Notes: generated from the letters alone by a model not told the origin. 64,000 bases of DNA from DASUNQ01 sp035536455 (GCA_035536455.1 DATLOC010000059.1:45634-109633), one strand, 5' to 3'. Counted from the stretch's first letter, positions 10,191 to 20,655 are shown. A program made the numbers and translations.

Positions 10191-12563
10191 GGCACACCCC
10201 GCGACGAACGCCGTCGGCCGGTAGAGGAGGTGGACGGCGAAGTCGCCCGCCGGCAGCCAGGCCCCGGCCAGGGGACCGTTGACCTCGACGACCGGCCGGC
10301 GCCGGCCACCGGCGAGGAGGCGCCAGTTGCCGTCCGCGAAGACGCTGGAGGCGAGGAGGCGCGGCTCGGCGAGCGCCGCGGCGGCGTCGATCCGCGCCGG
10401 CTCCAGCCGCGTCAGCCGCAGCGTCGAGCGCTCAGGGGCTCGCGCCGCCCAGTGTCCGCGGCCGTCCGGCAGGCGCTCGACGACGGCCTGCCGCGCGAAG
10501 TGGCGGTTGCGCTCCAGCCAGGAGGGCCAGGAGCCCTGGGAATAGGCTTCGGCGGCCGCCGGCAGGAAGAGGCGCGGCAACGGGCGCGGCCGCTCGTAGA
10601 TCCAACCCGCGGGGTCTTCCAGCACGCGCCGCAGCGGCGGCTTGTGCCGCACTCCCGGCCGCGCCAGGGCGTAGCGCACTCCCAGGAGGTCGTAGAGCGC
10701 GTGGCGCGGCCGCCCGAACTCCGGGATCACCCACCCCGGCGAGCGGGTGAGCGAGGCGACGAAGTGCTGGTAGAGCGCCGGGTTGATCGGGTTGTAGACC
10801 CGCACGTCCGCCAGGCCGTAAAGGCTGGGCAGGTTGGGGGGGAAGACCGAGCCGAGCCCCACCATCCGCTCGCCCGCTCCGAGGTGGCGCCGCAGGAAGG
10901 CGACCGGCGGCGGCGCCGCGAAAGCGAGCCGCTTCGGCATGGGCGGGTTCTCCGGCCCGTGCGCGGCGAGGAGCTCGAGCGCGACGACCAGCGCGAGGAG
11001 GGCCGGCGCCCAGCGGTGCGCCGGCTCCCGCCACCGCGCCGCGGCGAGGACGAGCGCCGAGACGGCGGCGAGCGCTGCGAGCTGCCCCCAAAGCCAGCGC
11101 GTGCGGAACTCCGCCAGCGCCTCGCCGCCATGCGGGTGCGCCGCGTACGCCCAGCCGATCAGGAGCGCGAGGAGCAGCCCCCAGGCGAGGACCAGCGGCG
11201 CGCGCCGCGCCAGCTCGCCGCGCCGCAGCCGCTCCACCGTGCAGGCCGCGAGGTAGGGCAGCGCGAAGGCCACCAGCAGCAGGAGCCGCCGGTTGTGATG
11301 GGCGGCGGTGGCGCCCACGAACGGTAGCTCGTAGGTCAGCGCAGCGAGCCCCTGCGGCTGGATCAGGAGGATGAGCGCGACGACGAGCGCGCCCCAGACC
11401 AGGCGCTCCTGCGGGAAGCGGCGCGGCGCGGCCAAGCCCAGCAGCGCCAGCAGCAGCGTCGCGGTGCCGGTGAAGCCGGTTGAGTTGTCGTTGGAGTTGA
11501 TCTCCCCCCAGTAGTGACCGAGTCGGCTGGCGCCGAAGGCGAAGGGTGAGGCGATCGGCAGCAGGCGCTGGCCGGCCAGCGTCCGCCAGGCGGCTTGCGC
11601 TTCGGGGTCGGCGAGCTCGGCGCGCAGCTCGGGCCAGCCGCGCGCGCGGTACGCGAACTCCAGGGCTTGCGCCCGCTCGCTCTTGGGGAGGTGCTCGAGC
11701 ATCGGCAGCCAGACCGGCGCCGCGGCGCCGGCGGCGAGCGCCGCGGTGACCGCGGCGGTGGCGAGCAGCGGCGCGCGCGCGCCGCGCGGGCGGCGGCGCA
11801 CGCGGTCGAGGAAGAAGACCGCGGCGAACGCGCCGGCGTAGAAGATCACCTCCGGGTGGCCGGCGGCGAGGAGCGCGAAGAGGGCGAGCCAGAGGAGCAG
11901 GCGGTCGGCGCGGCGGCCGCTCTCGTCGCAGCGCACGACGGCGTAAAGGACCGCCGGCAGGAGCGCGGCGCCGTTGACGATCGGCCAGCCCAGCCAGATG
12001 AGGAGGAACCCGGAAAGGCCGTAGGCCAGGCTGCCGCAGAGGCTCGCCGCCTCCCCCAGCCCTTGCCGCCGCAGCAGCAGGAACATGAAGGCGAGCGCGA
12101 CGAAGAGGCGGAGGAAGGCGGTGATGCCGGCCGCCTGCGGCAACGGGAAGGGGAAGGCGAGGAAGACGAGCGGCTGGAAGACCTGGGACTGCGGATCGGC
12201 GAGGAGCGGGAGGCCGGCGGCGACCAGCGGGTCCCAGAGCGGCCAGCGGCCGGCGGCGACGGCGTGCCGCACCGCGCGCTGGGTCGGCGCGATCTGCTGC
12301 AGCAGGTCGAGCTGGTGGTTGCCGGGCGGATCGGTCGGGGGCAGGTGCTGGAAGGGGGGGGTGAGGCGGAGGCTGTCGAGGGGCAGGAGGACGCAGCCGC
12401 CGAAGAGGACGGGGCCGAGGAGCGGGAGGAGGACGAGCGCGAAGACCAGGAGGGCGCGGCGCGGCAGCGGGTCGAACCAGCGGCGGAGGGCGGCGAGCAG
12501 CAGGCCGGCGAGCGCCAGCGCGTAGAGGCCCGGCAGCAGATCGAGCGGGCGCCAGTCGGGCAT
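10038..12563 (-). CDS. YfhO-like large membrane protein (second paralogue)
   Basis: 841 residues, built like its convergent neighbour. Shared landmarks are WPLWDPLVAAGLPLLADPQS, AAGHPEVIFYAGAF, YGLADVRVYNPINPALY and a late membrane helix (FVAGCALGALALALLAAW). Role as for the paralogue: probable GT-C-like function in surface polymer glycosylation, inferred from family only. The ATG at 12563 gives MPDWRPLDLLPG, leading into the first helix; an upstream in-frame ATG adds a proline/alanine-rich stretch without membrane character. The tail beyond the last helix (REEERADGEGG...) is encoded opposite the end of the other gene. Confidence 0.8.
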   Translation of the reverse strand: MPDWRPLDLLPGLYALALAGLLLAALRRWFDPLPRRALLVFALVLLPLLGPVLFGGCVLLPLDSLRLTPPFQHLPPTDPPGNHQLDLLQQIAPTQRAVRHAVAAGRWPLWDPLVAAGLPLLADPQSQVFQPLVFLAFPFPLPQAAGITAFLRLFVALAFMFLLLRRQGLGEAASLCGSLAYGLSGFLLIWLGWPIVNGAALLPAVLYAVVRCDESGRRADRLLLWLALFALLAAGHPEVIFYAGAFAAVFFLDRVRRRPRGARAPLLATAAVTAALAAGAAAPVWLPMLEHLPKSERAQALEFAYRARGWPELRAELADPEAQAAWRTLAGQRLLPIASPFAFGASRLGHYWGEINSNDNSTGFTGTATLLLALLGLAAPRRFPQERLVWGALVVALILLIQPQGLAALTYELPFVGATAAHHNRRLLLLVAFALPYLAACTVERLRRGELARRAPLVLAWGLLLALLIGWAYAAHPHGGEALAEFRTRWLWGQLAALAAVSALVLAAARWREPAHRWAPALLALVVALELLAAHGPENPPMPKRLAFAAPPPVAFLRRHLGAGERMVGLGSVFPPNLPSLYGLADVRVYNPINPALYQHFVASLTRSPGWVIPEFGRPRHALYDLLGVRYALARPGVRHKPPLRRVLEDPAGWIYERPRPLPRLFLPAAAEAYSQGSWPSWLERNRHFARQAVVERLPDGRGHWAARAPERSTLRLTRLEPARIDAAAALAEPRLLASSVFADGNWRLLAGGRRRPVVEVNGPLAGAWLPAGDFAVHLLYRPTAFVAGCALGALALALLAAWTVAPPARREEERADGEGGSGARREAGDEAGRHERQLDA

Positions 12564-12643
12564 GTGGGGCGATGGTAACGGAGCGGACGGGGCGGCGGTG
12601 GCGAGAGGCCGCGGCGGGGCTCGAAGGGGCAAACGGCCCCCTT

Positions 12644-12669
12644 GTCATCCTGAGCGAAGCGAAGGATCT
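12644..12669. repeat. Short hairpin repeat with GCGAAGC core
   Basis: The sequence GTCATCCTGAGCGAAGCGAA followed by GGATCT forms ATCCT/AGGAT arms around the heptamer GCGAAGC, known as an unusually stable DNA mini-hairpin. Similar ATCCTGAGCGAAGCGAAGGAT strings occur in intergenic regions of many environmental bacterial genomes (from general knowledge, not searched here). It lies 9 bp beyond the metzincin stop and is preceded by a small GGGGC/GCCCC hairpin, so it may help end transcription. I saw only one copy in this window. Confidence 0.6.
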
Positions 12670-12678
12670 GGGCGGGGG

Positions 12679-15294
12679 TCAGAACGCTGCCGTGTCGCTA
12701 CGGCTGGCCAGCGTCCCTTGCGGATTGTGGTAGGTGCGGACTTTGCCCGTAGCGGTGTCGGTGACGGTGAGCCAGTACTCGACGTTGGTGAGGGCGCCGT
12801 AGAAGATCCAGAAGCGACCGTTGATGGCGCGGCCGTCGAGGACTTTGACGACGAGCTCGGTGTTGCCGGCGTCGAAGAACCAGAGGTAGCCGGTGCGGTC
12901 GGTGCCGCGGACGGCGCGGGCGTCGCCGGCGGCGGCGCCGTTGCGCCACTTGACCTGGACCTTGAAGCGGCCGTTCTGGAGGCAGAGGGTGGTGGGGCCG
13001 GCGGCGCAGGCGGTGGCGGGCTCGTTGATGACGGACGGGGCTTCGGAGGAGCTGGGCACCCGGCGCGGCAGCTCGGAGACGGGAAGCACGGCGCCGGCGG
13101 GGGCCGGGCCGGCGGCGGCGAGTGCCGTGGTGTCGCCGAGGGCGCCCTGGTTGCCGGCGGGGTTGTGGTAGACGCGCTCCCGGCCGGTCGTGGTGTCGCT
13201 GACCCTGACCCAGTACTCGACGTCGGTGAGGGCGCCGAGGAAGAGCCAGAGGTGGCCGTTGACGGCGCGGCCGTCGAGGGCCTTGACGATCAGCTCGACG
13301 TTGGCGGTGTCGAAGAACCAGAAGGTGCCGGTCTGGTCGCCGCCGGTGGCGGTCGGCGGCAGGCCAGCGCGGGCGGCGCCGCCGGCGTGCTGGCTGCGCC
13401 AGGTGACCTCGACGCGGACGCGCCCGCCGAGAAGGCAGAGGGCCGTCGAGCCGGCGCCGCAGCCGGTGCCGGGCACCGCGGCCGGCGTGGTCGCCGCCGC
13501 CGCGTTGCTCTCCGCCGAGAGGCCGGCGGCGCCTCGCGCCCGCACGCGGAAGGAGTAGCCGGTGCCCGGCGCCAGCCCGCGCACCAGGGCGCCGGTCGCG
13601 TTCGCCGGCGCGGCGCCGATCTCCTGGAACGCCTCGCCCGCCGCGCTGCGCTCGATCCGGTAGTCCAGCTCCCCCTGCGCGTTGTCGCGCCAGGCGAGCA
13701 GCACCTCCTGCCCCGAGTGGGCGACCGCCAGGAGCCCGGTCGGCGCCGGCGGCGCCGCCGGCCCGCTCTTGAGGCTCGCCGTGTTGCTGTATGGCGAGAA
13801 GCCGCCGGCGCCGCCGGCGCGCACGCGGAAGGCGTAGGCGATGCCCGGCTGGAGGCCGGAGACCGTGGCCGAGGTGGTCCCCGCAGCGAGCTTCAGGAGC
13901 TCCTTGAAGGCGCCGCCGGCGACGCTACGCTCGACCCGGAAGTCCAGCTCGTTGCCCGAGTTGTCGCGCCAGGTGAGGCGCGCGGTGCCGCCCGCCTGCG
14001 CCTGCGCGGCGAGCTGGCTCGGCGCCACGGGACGATTTGCCGGAGGGGGCGGCGGGGGTGGTGGCAACGCCACGCCCGAGGGATAGATCGAAGCCACCGC
14101 CGTCCGGTCGTCCGCCTCGAGGCGGGCGCCGCGGCCGTCGTCGTGCACGCTGGCGTGCATCAGGGCCGCGCGGCTGCCCGAGTGGCCGATCCCCAGTGTG
14201 TGCCCGAGCTCGTGGGCGAAGACCTCCTCGGCCACGCGCGGGTCGTCGCGGAAGAAGCACTCGGTGCCGTCGTTGGTGACGATGTCGGCCTCGACCGCCT
14301 CGTGGTAGGCCTTGCCCTTGTGGGTGCGGGTGGAGGTGTAGAAGAACGGGCCGCCGACGGCGATGACGCCGCCGCTACCGCAGACGAACCCGCCTTCGCC
14401 CTCGGCGTGGTGCGGGTCGTCGAAGAGGATGGCGTTGGTGCCATCGGAGCGGTCGAGGCCGGTGCCGGCCGAGGTGGTGCCGTGGTAGGCGTAACGGATG
14501 GTGCTGCCGACGTCGCCGTTCCAGGCGTCGAGAGCGGTGCGGAAGGCGCCGATCGAGCGGTCGAGCCCGAGGCCCGCCTGGCCGGCGGTGTGGACGCGCC
14601 AGCCGACCGTCTCGCCGCGGTCGAACTTGAACCAGCGGATCGGGTTGCCCTTGGTCGAGGTCATCAGCGAGAAGCCGGCGGTCGTCGCCTGCAGGCCGTC
14701 GGAGGCGCTCTCGTCGAGGAGGTAGTCGCGCTCGCGGCGGCGGCCGGCGGCGCGGTCGCCGAGCCAGTCGGCGAAGCGCTCGAGGTCGCGCGGCCGGTCG
14801 GCGCCGCGCTCGCGGAAGGTCGGCCGCCCGTCCGGCCCGAGGACCACCTCGTGCGCGCCGGTCAGATCGCGCACCGCCGCGCGCCGGCCGGCGAGCCGCC
14901 GCTCGTGGAACGCGCCGAGCATGAGGTGAAGGATGCGGTAGGCGCCGTCCTCACCCGGCACAAGGAAGAGGAGGGCGCGCTCGCCGGGGGCGAACTCGGG
15001 AGCGCCGAAGACGCGCAGGCCGACGCCGCCGGCGCCGACCCCGCCCGGCACCCGCACCACGATCCGGCTTCCCGGCAGGTGCCCCTTGACGACCCGCTCG
15101 ACCTGCACGAGGTAGTCGGTGGCGGGCGCCGCGCCGGCCGTCACCGGCTCCACCTCGACCACCCGCACCTCGGCCACGGCCCGTGCCTGGTCGGCCAGGG
15201 AGGCGTCCGAGACCATCACGTAGGTGGTCGCCTCCACGGCCGCCGGGGCCGCCAGCGAGGCCAATAAAATGAAGGGGATGCGGAGCTGCCGCAT
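12679..15294 (-). CDS. Secreted metzincin-type zinc protease with FN3 repeats and duplicated C-terminal domain
   Basis: 871 residues. A signal peptide (IPFILLASLAAPAAVEA) is followed by an N-terminal domain and a metalloprotease domain with HELGHTLGIGH: zinc ligands H361, H365 and H371, catalytic E362. Two fibronectin type III domains follow (GTARLTWRDNSGNELDFRVE and EVLLAWRDNAQGELDYRIE). Two copies of a ~110-residue domain end the protein, each beginning with a cysteine-rich LCL(L/Q)(G/N)GR stretch and ending with YHNP; both contain W(R)...WFFD, KALDGRAVNGH or KVLDGRAINGR, and VEYW. The start at 15294 gives the cleanest signal peptide; the upstream ATG at 15345 adds 17 residues. It is probably exported to degrade protein or matrix. 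Confidence 0.85.
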   Translation of the reverse strand: MRQLRIPFILLASLAAPAAVEATTYVMVSDASLADQARAVAEVRVVEVEPVTAGAAPATDYLVQVERVVKGHLPGSRIVVRVPGGVGAGGVGLRVFGAPEFAPGERALLFLVPGEDGAYRILHLMLGAFHERRLAGRRAAVRDLTGAHEVVLGPDGRPTFRERGADRPRDLERFADWLGDRAAGRRRERDYLLDESASDGLQATTAGFSLMTSTKGNPIRWFKFDRGETVGWRVHTAGQAGLGLDRSIGAFRTALDAWNGDVGSTIRYAYHGTTSAGTGLDRSDGTNAILFDDPHHAEGEGGFVCGSGGVIAVGGPFFYTSTRTHKGKAYHEAVEADIVTNDGTECFFRDDPRVAEEVFAHELGHTLGIGHSGSRAALMHASVHDDGRGARLEADDRTAVASIYPSGVALPPPPPPPPANRPVAPSQLAAQAQAGGTARLTWRDNSGNELDFRVERSVAGGAFKELLKLAAGTTSATVSGLQPGIAYAFRVRAGGAGGFSPYSNTASLKSGPAAPPAPTGLLAVAHSGQEVLLAWRDNAQGELDYRIERSAAGEAFQEIGAAPANATGALVRGLAPGTGYSFRVRARGAAGLSAESNAAAATTPAAVPGTGCGAGSTALCLLGGRVRVEVTWRSQHAGGAARAGLPPTATGGDQTGTFWFFDTANVELIVKALDGRAVNGHLWLFLGALTDVEYWVRVSDTTTGRERVYHNPAGNQGALGDTTALAAAGPAPAGAVLPVSELPRRVPSSSEAPSVINEPATACAAGPTTLCLQNGRFKVQVKWRNGAAAGDARAVRGTDRTGYLWFFDAGNTELVVKVLDGRAINGRFWIFYGALTNVEYWLTVTDTATGKVRTYHNPQGTLASRSDTAAF

Positions 15295-15389
15295 CGAGCG
15301 CTTCAGAACAGTGGCTCTGCTGGAGCCACCCAGAGAAGAGGGCACTCGATGAGGCTATTGCGATAAAAGCAGGTGCTACAGAGGCGACT

Positions 15390-15752
15390 TTACTCCGAGC
15401 TGACATTTCCCCGGGACTTGGCACCGGCGGGCGCTTTTTCACTGGGTTTCGCGGTCTCACTCCCAGTTGTCACGCCTTTTTCAGGCCCAGAGGAGGCTTT
15501 CTCGCCGCCCTTGTCGGCCTTCTCGGTTTTCCCGGCCGTCTCGTCCTTCCCCTCGCTCCCCTGGCCCTTGCCGCGCCCGGCGTAGTCGGTGACGTACCAG
15601 CCGCTGCCCTTGAACTGCACCGCCGCCGCCGAGATGAGCTTCTTGACCTCGCCGCCGCAGTGGGGGCAGGCGGCGAGAGGGGGGTCCTCGAAGCGCTGCA
15701 GGCGCTCGGTGCGGCGGCCGCACTCCAGGCACTGGAACTCGTAGATCGGCAT
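15390..15752 (-). CDS. FmdB-family zinc-ribbon protein
   Basis: 120 residues. The N-terminal FmdB zinc ribbon begins MPIYEFQCLECGRRTE and has a second CPHCGG knuckle (four cysteines). It is followed by a low-complexity K/E/G/S-rich tail. The family was named after a putative regulator of formamidase, but its members are small zinc ribbons of unproven role. The tail has no recognisable domain. It sits 12 bp downstream of the DUF4388 gene on the same strand and is probably co-transcribed with it. Confidence 0.85.
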   Translation of the reverse strand: MPIYEFQCLECGRRTERLQRFEDPPLAACPHCGGEVKKLISAAAVQFKGSGWYVTDYAGRGKGQGSEGKDETAGKTEKADKGGEKASSGPEKGVTTGSETAKPSEKAPAGAKSRGNVSSE

Positions 15753-15764
15753 CCCCGGCCGTCC

Positions 15765-16619
15765 TCAGCTTTCGCTTTCGCCTTCGCCGCCGCCGCCGAA
15801 GTCCTCGCCCTCGGTGCGGAAGCGGATCTTGATGGCGCGGGGCGGCTCCTCGTCGGTCTCGACGCCGCGCGGGCCCGGCTCCGGCGCGCCGCCGGCGCGG
15901 CGGATGAGCTGCAAGACCGAGAAGGCGTAGAGGAGCTTGCCGTTGTCGGCGGCGCTGTAAGGCCCCTCGCTGCACACCTCGTAGAGGGTCCGCTGGCCAT
16001 CGACGAGCGAGAGGAGGTCCACCTCCTCGCGCTCGAGCGCCGCCTCGATCAGGTCCTCGGTCCGCCAGGAGGGCTCGAAGACGGTGTCGCGCCGCCCCAG
16101 CCGCGCCACCAGCGCCTTGGCGTCGGGCGCGCCCTTGATCCCCTGCATGATGACCTGTCGCATGGGCAGCAGGATGCGCACCTGGTGCTCGGGCTCGAAC
16201 TCGCCGATGGTGAAGGTCACCCGCCCCTCGGTCCAGTAGAAGAGGCTCCAGACGATGGCCTCGACCTGCTTGCGGATGGCGTCGTAGACCTCGGACGGCG
16301 ACAGCATGCCGCCCTCGACCAGCAGCTCGCCGTGGCGGCGCTTGAGCTGCTCGCGCTGGCGCATGGTGTCGAGGAAGTCGCGGGCGGCGATGCGGCCGCT
16401 GCGCAGCAGGAAGTTGCCGAGGCTGTCGTCGCGGTCGTTCGAGGTGGCGTGGACGACGTTGCCTTCACGGATGTGCACCGTCTTGACCACCCCGTCGCGG
16501 TTGGCCTCGATCACCCCCGGCACCTGGAAGCGATCCACGGTGTGGAGGATCTCCGGCAGCGCCGTCTCCGCGAGGTCGCCGTGGAACTGGAAGCTGGACT
16601 CGGCACCGGGAAGAGGCAC
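15765..16619 (-). CDS. DUF4388 (PatA-N-like) protein
   Basis: 284 residues. The N-terminal half matches the DUF4388 pattern: FHGDLAETALPEILHTVDRF, KTVHIREGNVVHATSND and LGNFLLRSGRI. The second half is helical, ending in an acidic, glycine-rich tail (GEDFGGGGEGESES). DUF4388 proteins accompany signalling and motility systems, but their biochemical role is unknown. The GTG at 16619 is chosen because a GGAGG ribosome site lies 5 nt upstream (16625-16629 on the minus strand); reading further upstream enters moeA. The promoter must lie in the 74 bp shared with divergent moeA. Confidence 0.8.
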   Translation of the reverse strand: MPLPGAESSFQFHGDLAETALPEILHTVDRFQVPGVIEANRDGVVKTVHIREGNVVHATSNDRDDSLGNFLLRSGRIAARDFLDTMRQREQLKRRHGELLVEGGMLSPSEVYDAIRKQVEAIVWSLFYWTEGRVTFTIGEFEPEHQVRILLPMRQVIMQGIKGAPDAKALVARLGRRDTVFEPSWRTEDLIEAALEREEVDLLSLVDGQRTLYEVCSEGPYSAADNGKLLYAFSVLQLIRRAGGAPEPGPRGVETDEEPPRAIKIRFRTEGEDFGGGGEGESES

Positions 16620-16693
16620 GCGTACCTCCGGTCTAAAGGCCGGTGGGAAAAGGATTTGAGCCTCGGCTCGAGGCGCGAGTATACCATCCACGC

Positions 16694-17895
16694 GTGATCT
16701 CGCCGGAGGAGGCGTGGGCCCGACTGGAGCCTCACTTGGCACCGCTGCCGGAGGAGAGCGTGGCGCGCCGCGCGGCCCTCGGCCGGGTGCTGGCGCGGCC
16801 GCTCGCGGCGCGCGTGGACGTCCCCGCGCTCGACGTCTCGGCGATGGACGGCTACGCCCTGGCCGGCGCGGCCGAAGCCGGCGAGCAGCTGCCGGTCGTC
16901 GGCACGGTGGCGGCCGGCGACCCGCCGGGGCTCGCCCTCCTCGCCGGCACCGCGGCGCGGGTGATGACCGGCGCGCCGCTGCCGGCGGGTGCCGACCGGG
17001 TGGTGCAGGTGGAGCAGACCGACGGCGGGCGCGACGTCGTCGCGCTCGGCGCCGCGCCGGCCGCAGGCGAGCACGTCCGCCGGCGCGGCGAGGTGCTGCG
17101 CGCGGGCGACGAGCTTCTGCCGGCGGGCGCATTGCTCACCCCCGGCGCCCTGGCGCTCCTCGCGACGCACGGCTACGGCGAGCTGCCGGTCCACCGCGCG
17201 CCGCGGGTGGCGGTGCTGGCGACCGGCGACGAGCTGGTGCCGCCGGAGGTCGAGCCCCCGCCCGGCCGGCTCCGCGACTCCAACACCGACTTCCTGCTCG
17301 CCGCCGGCGCGACGCTCGGGCTCGCCTTCGCGCCGCTGGGGATCGTCCGCGACGACGCCGAGGCGCTCGCCGCCGCGATCGCGCGAGGCCTCGCCGAGTC
17401 CGACGTCCTCCTCCTCTGCGGCGGCGTCTCGGCCGGCGAGTTCGACCTGGTCGAGCCGGCGCTCGCGCGTCTCGGCTGCCGGCCGCTCTTCGACGCCGTC
17501 GCCGTGCAGCCGGGCAAGCCCCTGGTCGCCGCCGTCCACGACGGCGGGCTGGTCGTCGCCCTGCCGGGCAACCCGGCGGCGGTGATGGTCGATTTCTGGC
17601 TCTTCGTCCGCCCGGCGCTCCGGCACCTCCTCGGCGCCGCCGACGGCTACTGGCACGGCGCCCTGCGCGGCCGGCTCGCCGCGCCGCTCCCCCGGGCGCG
17701 CGGGCGCACCCGTTACCTGCCGGCCGAGGTGACGTTCGCGGGAGGGGAGATCGAGGTGGTCCCAGTGCCGGCGAAGGGCTCGCACGACCTCGCCGCCTAC
17801 GCCCGCGGCACGGCGCTGGTGCGCGTCCCGGCCGGCGCGCCCCCCGCCGAGGCCGGCGCGCCTTGCGAGGTCCTGCCGCTCGCCGACTGGCGGGC

Positions 17896-17905
<10 letters not shown>
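16694..17905 (+). CDS. moeA: MoeA, molybdopterin molybdenumtransferase
   Basis: 403 residues with complete MoeA architecture: the N-terminal region with DVSAMDGYAL, the (G)RVMTGAPLPAGAD motif, the MoCF_biosynth domain with ATGDEL, LRDSNTDFL, GGVSAGEFD, QPGKPLVAA and LPGNPAAVM, and a C-terminal beta-barrel. It inserts molybdate into adenylated molybdopterin in the cytoplasm. The GTG at 16694 begins VISPEEAWA, a normal MoeA start; an upstream ATG at 16643 adds unrelated residues. It is divergent from the DUF4388 gene and convergent (10 bp overlap) with the MacB-like remnant. Confidence 0.95.
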
Positions 17906-18951
<1,046 letters not shown>

Positions 18952-19016
18952 CTCGTCACCTCGCGAATGCGGCGCCTGCCGCCGCGACACCTATGACCCG
19001 GGATTAGACTCGCCGC

Positions 19017-20162
19017 ATGCCCACCCCGGCCTCCCGCCGCCTCCTCTCCGGTCCCCTGCTCCTCGCCGCCGCCCTCGCCTGCCGCCTGCCGGGCGTGGAG
19101 GAGGGCGGCGCCGGCGAGGACGGCGCGGGAGCGGAGGAGCGCGCGGCCCTCGCTCCGGACGCGGCCGTGCCCTCCCCCGCCGCCCGGCGCGAGCTGGCCG
19201 AGGAGGAGCGGGCGCGGATCGAGCTCTTCCGCGCCGCCTCCCCCTCGGTCGTTTTCATCACCACCACCGCCCGCCGCCGCGACTTCTTCCGCATGAACAT
19301 CCTCGAGATCCCGCAGGGGTCGGGCTCCGGCTTCATCTGGGACCGCCGCGGCCACGTCATCACCAACTTCCACGTCCTCCAGGGCGCCACCGCCGCGCGG
19401 GTCACCCTCTCCGACCACTCCGCCTGGGAGGCCGAGCTGGTCGGCGCCACGGCGGAGAAGGACCTCGCCGTGCTGCGCATCGAGGCGCCGGTCGAGCGCA
19501 TGCGGCCGCTCGCCGTCGGGCGCTCCGCCGGCTTGCAGGTGGGGCAGACGGTGCTCGCCATCGGCAACCCTTTCGGGCTCGACCAGACGCTGACGACCGG
19601 CGTCATCAGCGCCCTCGGGCGCGAGATCCAGTCGCTCGGCGGCGGGCCGATCCGCGACGTGGTGCAGACCGACGCGGCGATCAACCCCGGCAACTCGGGC
19701 GGGCCGCTGCTCGACAGCCACGGCCGCCTGATCGGCGTCAACACCGCGATCTACAGCCCCTCCGGCGCCTACGCCGGGATCGGCTTCGCGATCCCGGTGG
19801 ACACGGTGGCCTGGGTGGTGCCGGAGCTGATCGAGCACGGCCGCGTCGTGCGGCCGACCCTCGGGGTGAACCTGCTGCCCGACGCCACGGTGCAGGAGCT
19901 TGGGCTCGAGGGGGCGCTGGTGGGAGACGTCGTCGCGGGGAGCGGCGCCGAGCGCGCCGGTCTGCAGCCGACGCGGCAGGACCGCTTCGGCCGGATCGTG
20001 CTTGGCGACCTGATCGTCGCGGTCAACGGCGAGCCGGTGCGCACGATTGGCGACCTCTTCCTGGCCCTCGAGAAGCGCCGCCCGGGCGAGGCCGTCCGCG
20101 TCGCCTTCGACCGCGCCGGCGAGCGGCGCGAGGTCACCGCGGTCCTGGGGACGGGCGGCTAG
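19017..20162 (+). CDS. HtrA/DegP-like trypsin-fold serine protease with one PDZ domain
   Basis: 381 residues. The N-terminal hydrophobic stretch ends in LLLAAALAC, so it is exported and possibly lipid-anchored, although the lipobox is imperfect. The protease domain carries the triad H119 (VITNFHVLQG), D149 (KDLAVLRIE) and S227 (NPGNSGGPLLD). A single C-terminal PDZ domain follows (LGVNLLPDATVQELGLEGAL). HtrA proteases degrade misfolded envelope proteins or cleave regulatory substrates in the periplasm. The DoxX/ECF sigma pair lies immediately downstream with a possible separate promoter. Confidence 0.9.
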   Translation: MPTPASRRLLSGPLLLAAALACRLPGVEEGGAGEDGAGAEERAALAPDAAVPSPAARRELAEEERARIELFRAASPSVVFITTTARRRDFFRMNILEIPQGSGSGFIWDRRGHVITNFHVLQGATAARVTLSDHSAWEAELVGATAEKDLAVLRIEAPVERMRPLAVGRSAGLQVGQTVLAIGNPFGLDQTLTTGVISALGREIQSLGGGPIRDVVQTDAAINPGNSGGPLLDSHGRLIGVNTAIYSPSGAYAGIGFAIPVDTVAWVVPELIEHGRVVRPTLGVNLLPDATVQELGLEGALVGDVVAGSGAERAGLQPTRQDRFGRIVLGDLIVAVNGEPVRTIGDLFLALEKRRPGEAVRVAFDRAGERREVTAVLGTGG

Positions 20163-20166
20163 CGGC

Positions 20167-20198
20167 TGTAACCTTTCGCGCGCTCGCGGCTCTGTAGA
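20167..20198 (+). promoter_or_regulatory. Putative ECF-sigma promoter upstream of DoxX and the sigma factor
   Basis: TGTAACC at 20167-20173 and TCTGTAGA at 20191-20198 are 17 bp apart. The TGTAAC/TGAAAC-type minus-35 box is typical of extracytoplasmic-function sigma promoters. A clear ribosome site (GAAAGGAG) follows, before the DoxX ATG. The DoxX-ECF operon it would drive encodes an ECF sigma factor, so autoregulation is a reasonable inference. It has not been tested. Confidence 0.4.
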
Positions 20199-20217
20199 GG
20201 GCGAAAGGAGAGTTTCA

Positions 20218-20646
20218 ATGACCACGACCGCACGCGCAGCGAACCTCGACGCCATCTATCGCCCGCTCTGGCTCACCTACGGGCTGGTCCCCTTCCTGGC
20301 CGGACTCGACAAGTTCTTCAACCTCCTCACCGACTGGCCGCAGTACCTGAGCCCGCTGGTGTCGGGGCTGCTCCCCATGGAGCCGCAGACCTTCATGTAC
20401 GTCGTCGGCGTCATCGAGATGGCGGTGGGCGTCATGGTGCTGACTCGCTGGACGCGGTTGGGGGCGTGGATCGCCGCCGCCTGGCTGGTGGCGATCGCCC
20501 TGAACCTCCTCAGCATGGGGGTCCTCGACGTCGCGGTGCGCGACCTGGCGATGGCCGTCGGCGCCTACACGCTGGCGCGCCTGGCGGAGCTGCGGCAGCA
20601 GGCGCCGGCCGCCGCGGCGGCGGTCCTGCGCGAGCGGCAGGCGTAG
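20218..20646 (+). CDS. DoxX-like four-helix membrane protein
   Basis: 142 residues with four predicted membrane helices (LWLTYGLVPFLAGLDKFF, FMYVVGVIEMAVGVMVL, WIAAAWLVAIALNLLSMG, LAMAVGAYTLARLAEL). These match the DoxX/DoxD superfamily of small membrane proteins, some of which act in redox or sulfur stress. The ATG is preceded at good spacing by GAAAGGAGAG. It is followed 9 bp later by an ECF sigma factor, with which it probably forms an operon; DoxX-ECF pairing suggests an envelope or redox-stress regulon. Confidence 0.8.
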   Translation: MTTTARAANLDAIYRPLWLTYGLVPFLAGLDKFFNLLTDWPQYLSPLVSGLLPMEPQTFMYVVGVIEMAVGVMVLTRWTRLGAWIAAAWLVAIALNLLSMGVLDVAVRDLAMAVGAYTLARLAELRQQAPAAAAAVLRERQA

Positions 20647-20655
20647 GGGGCGAGG

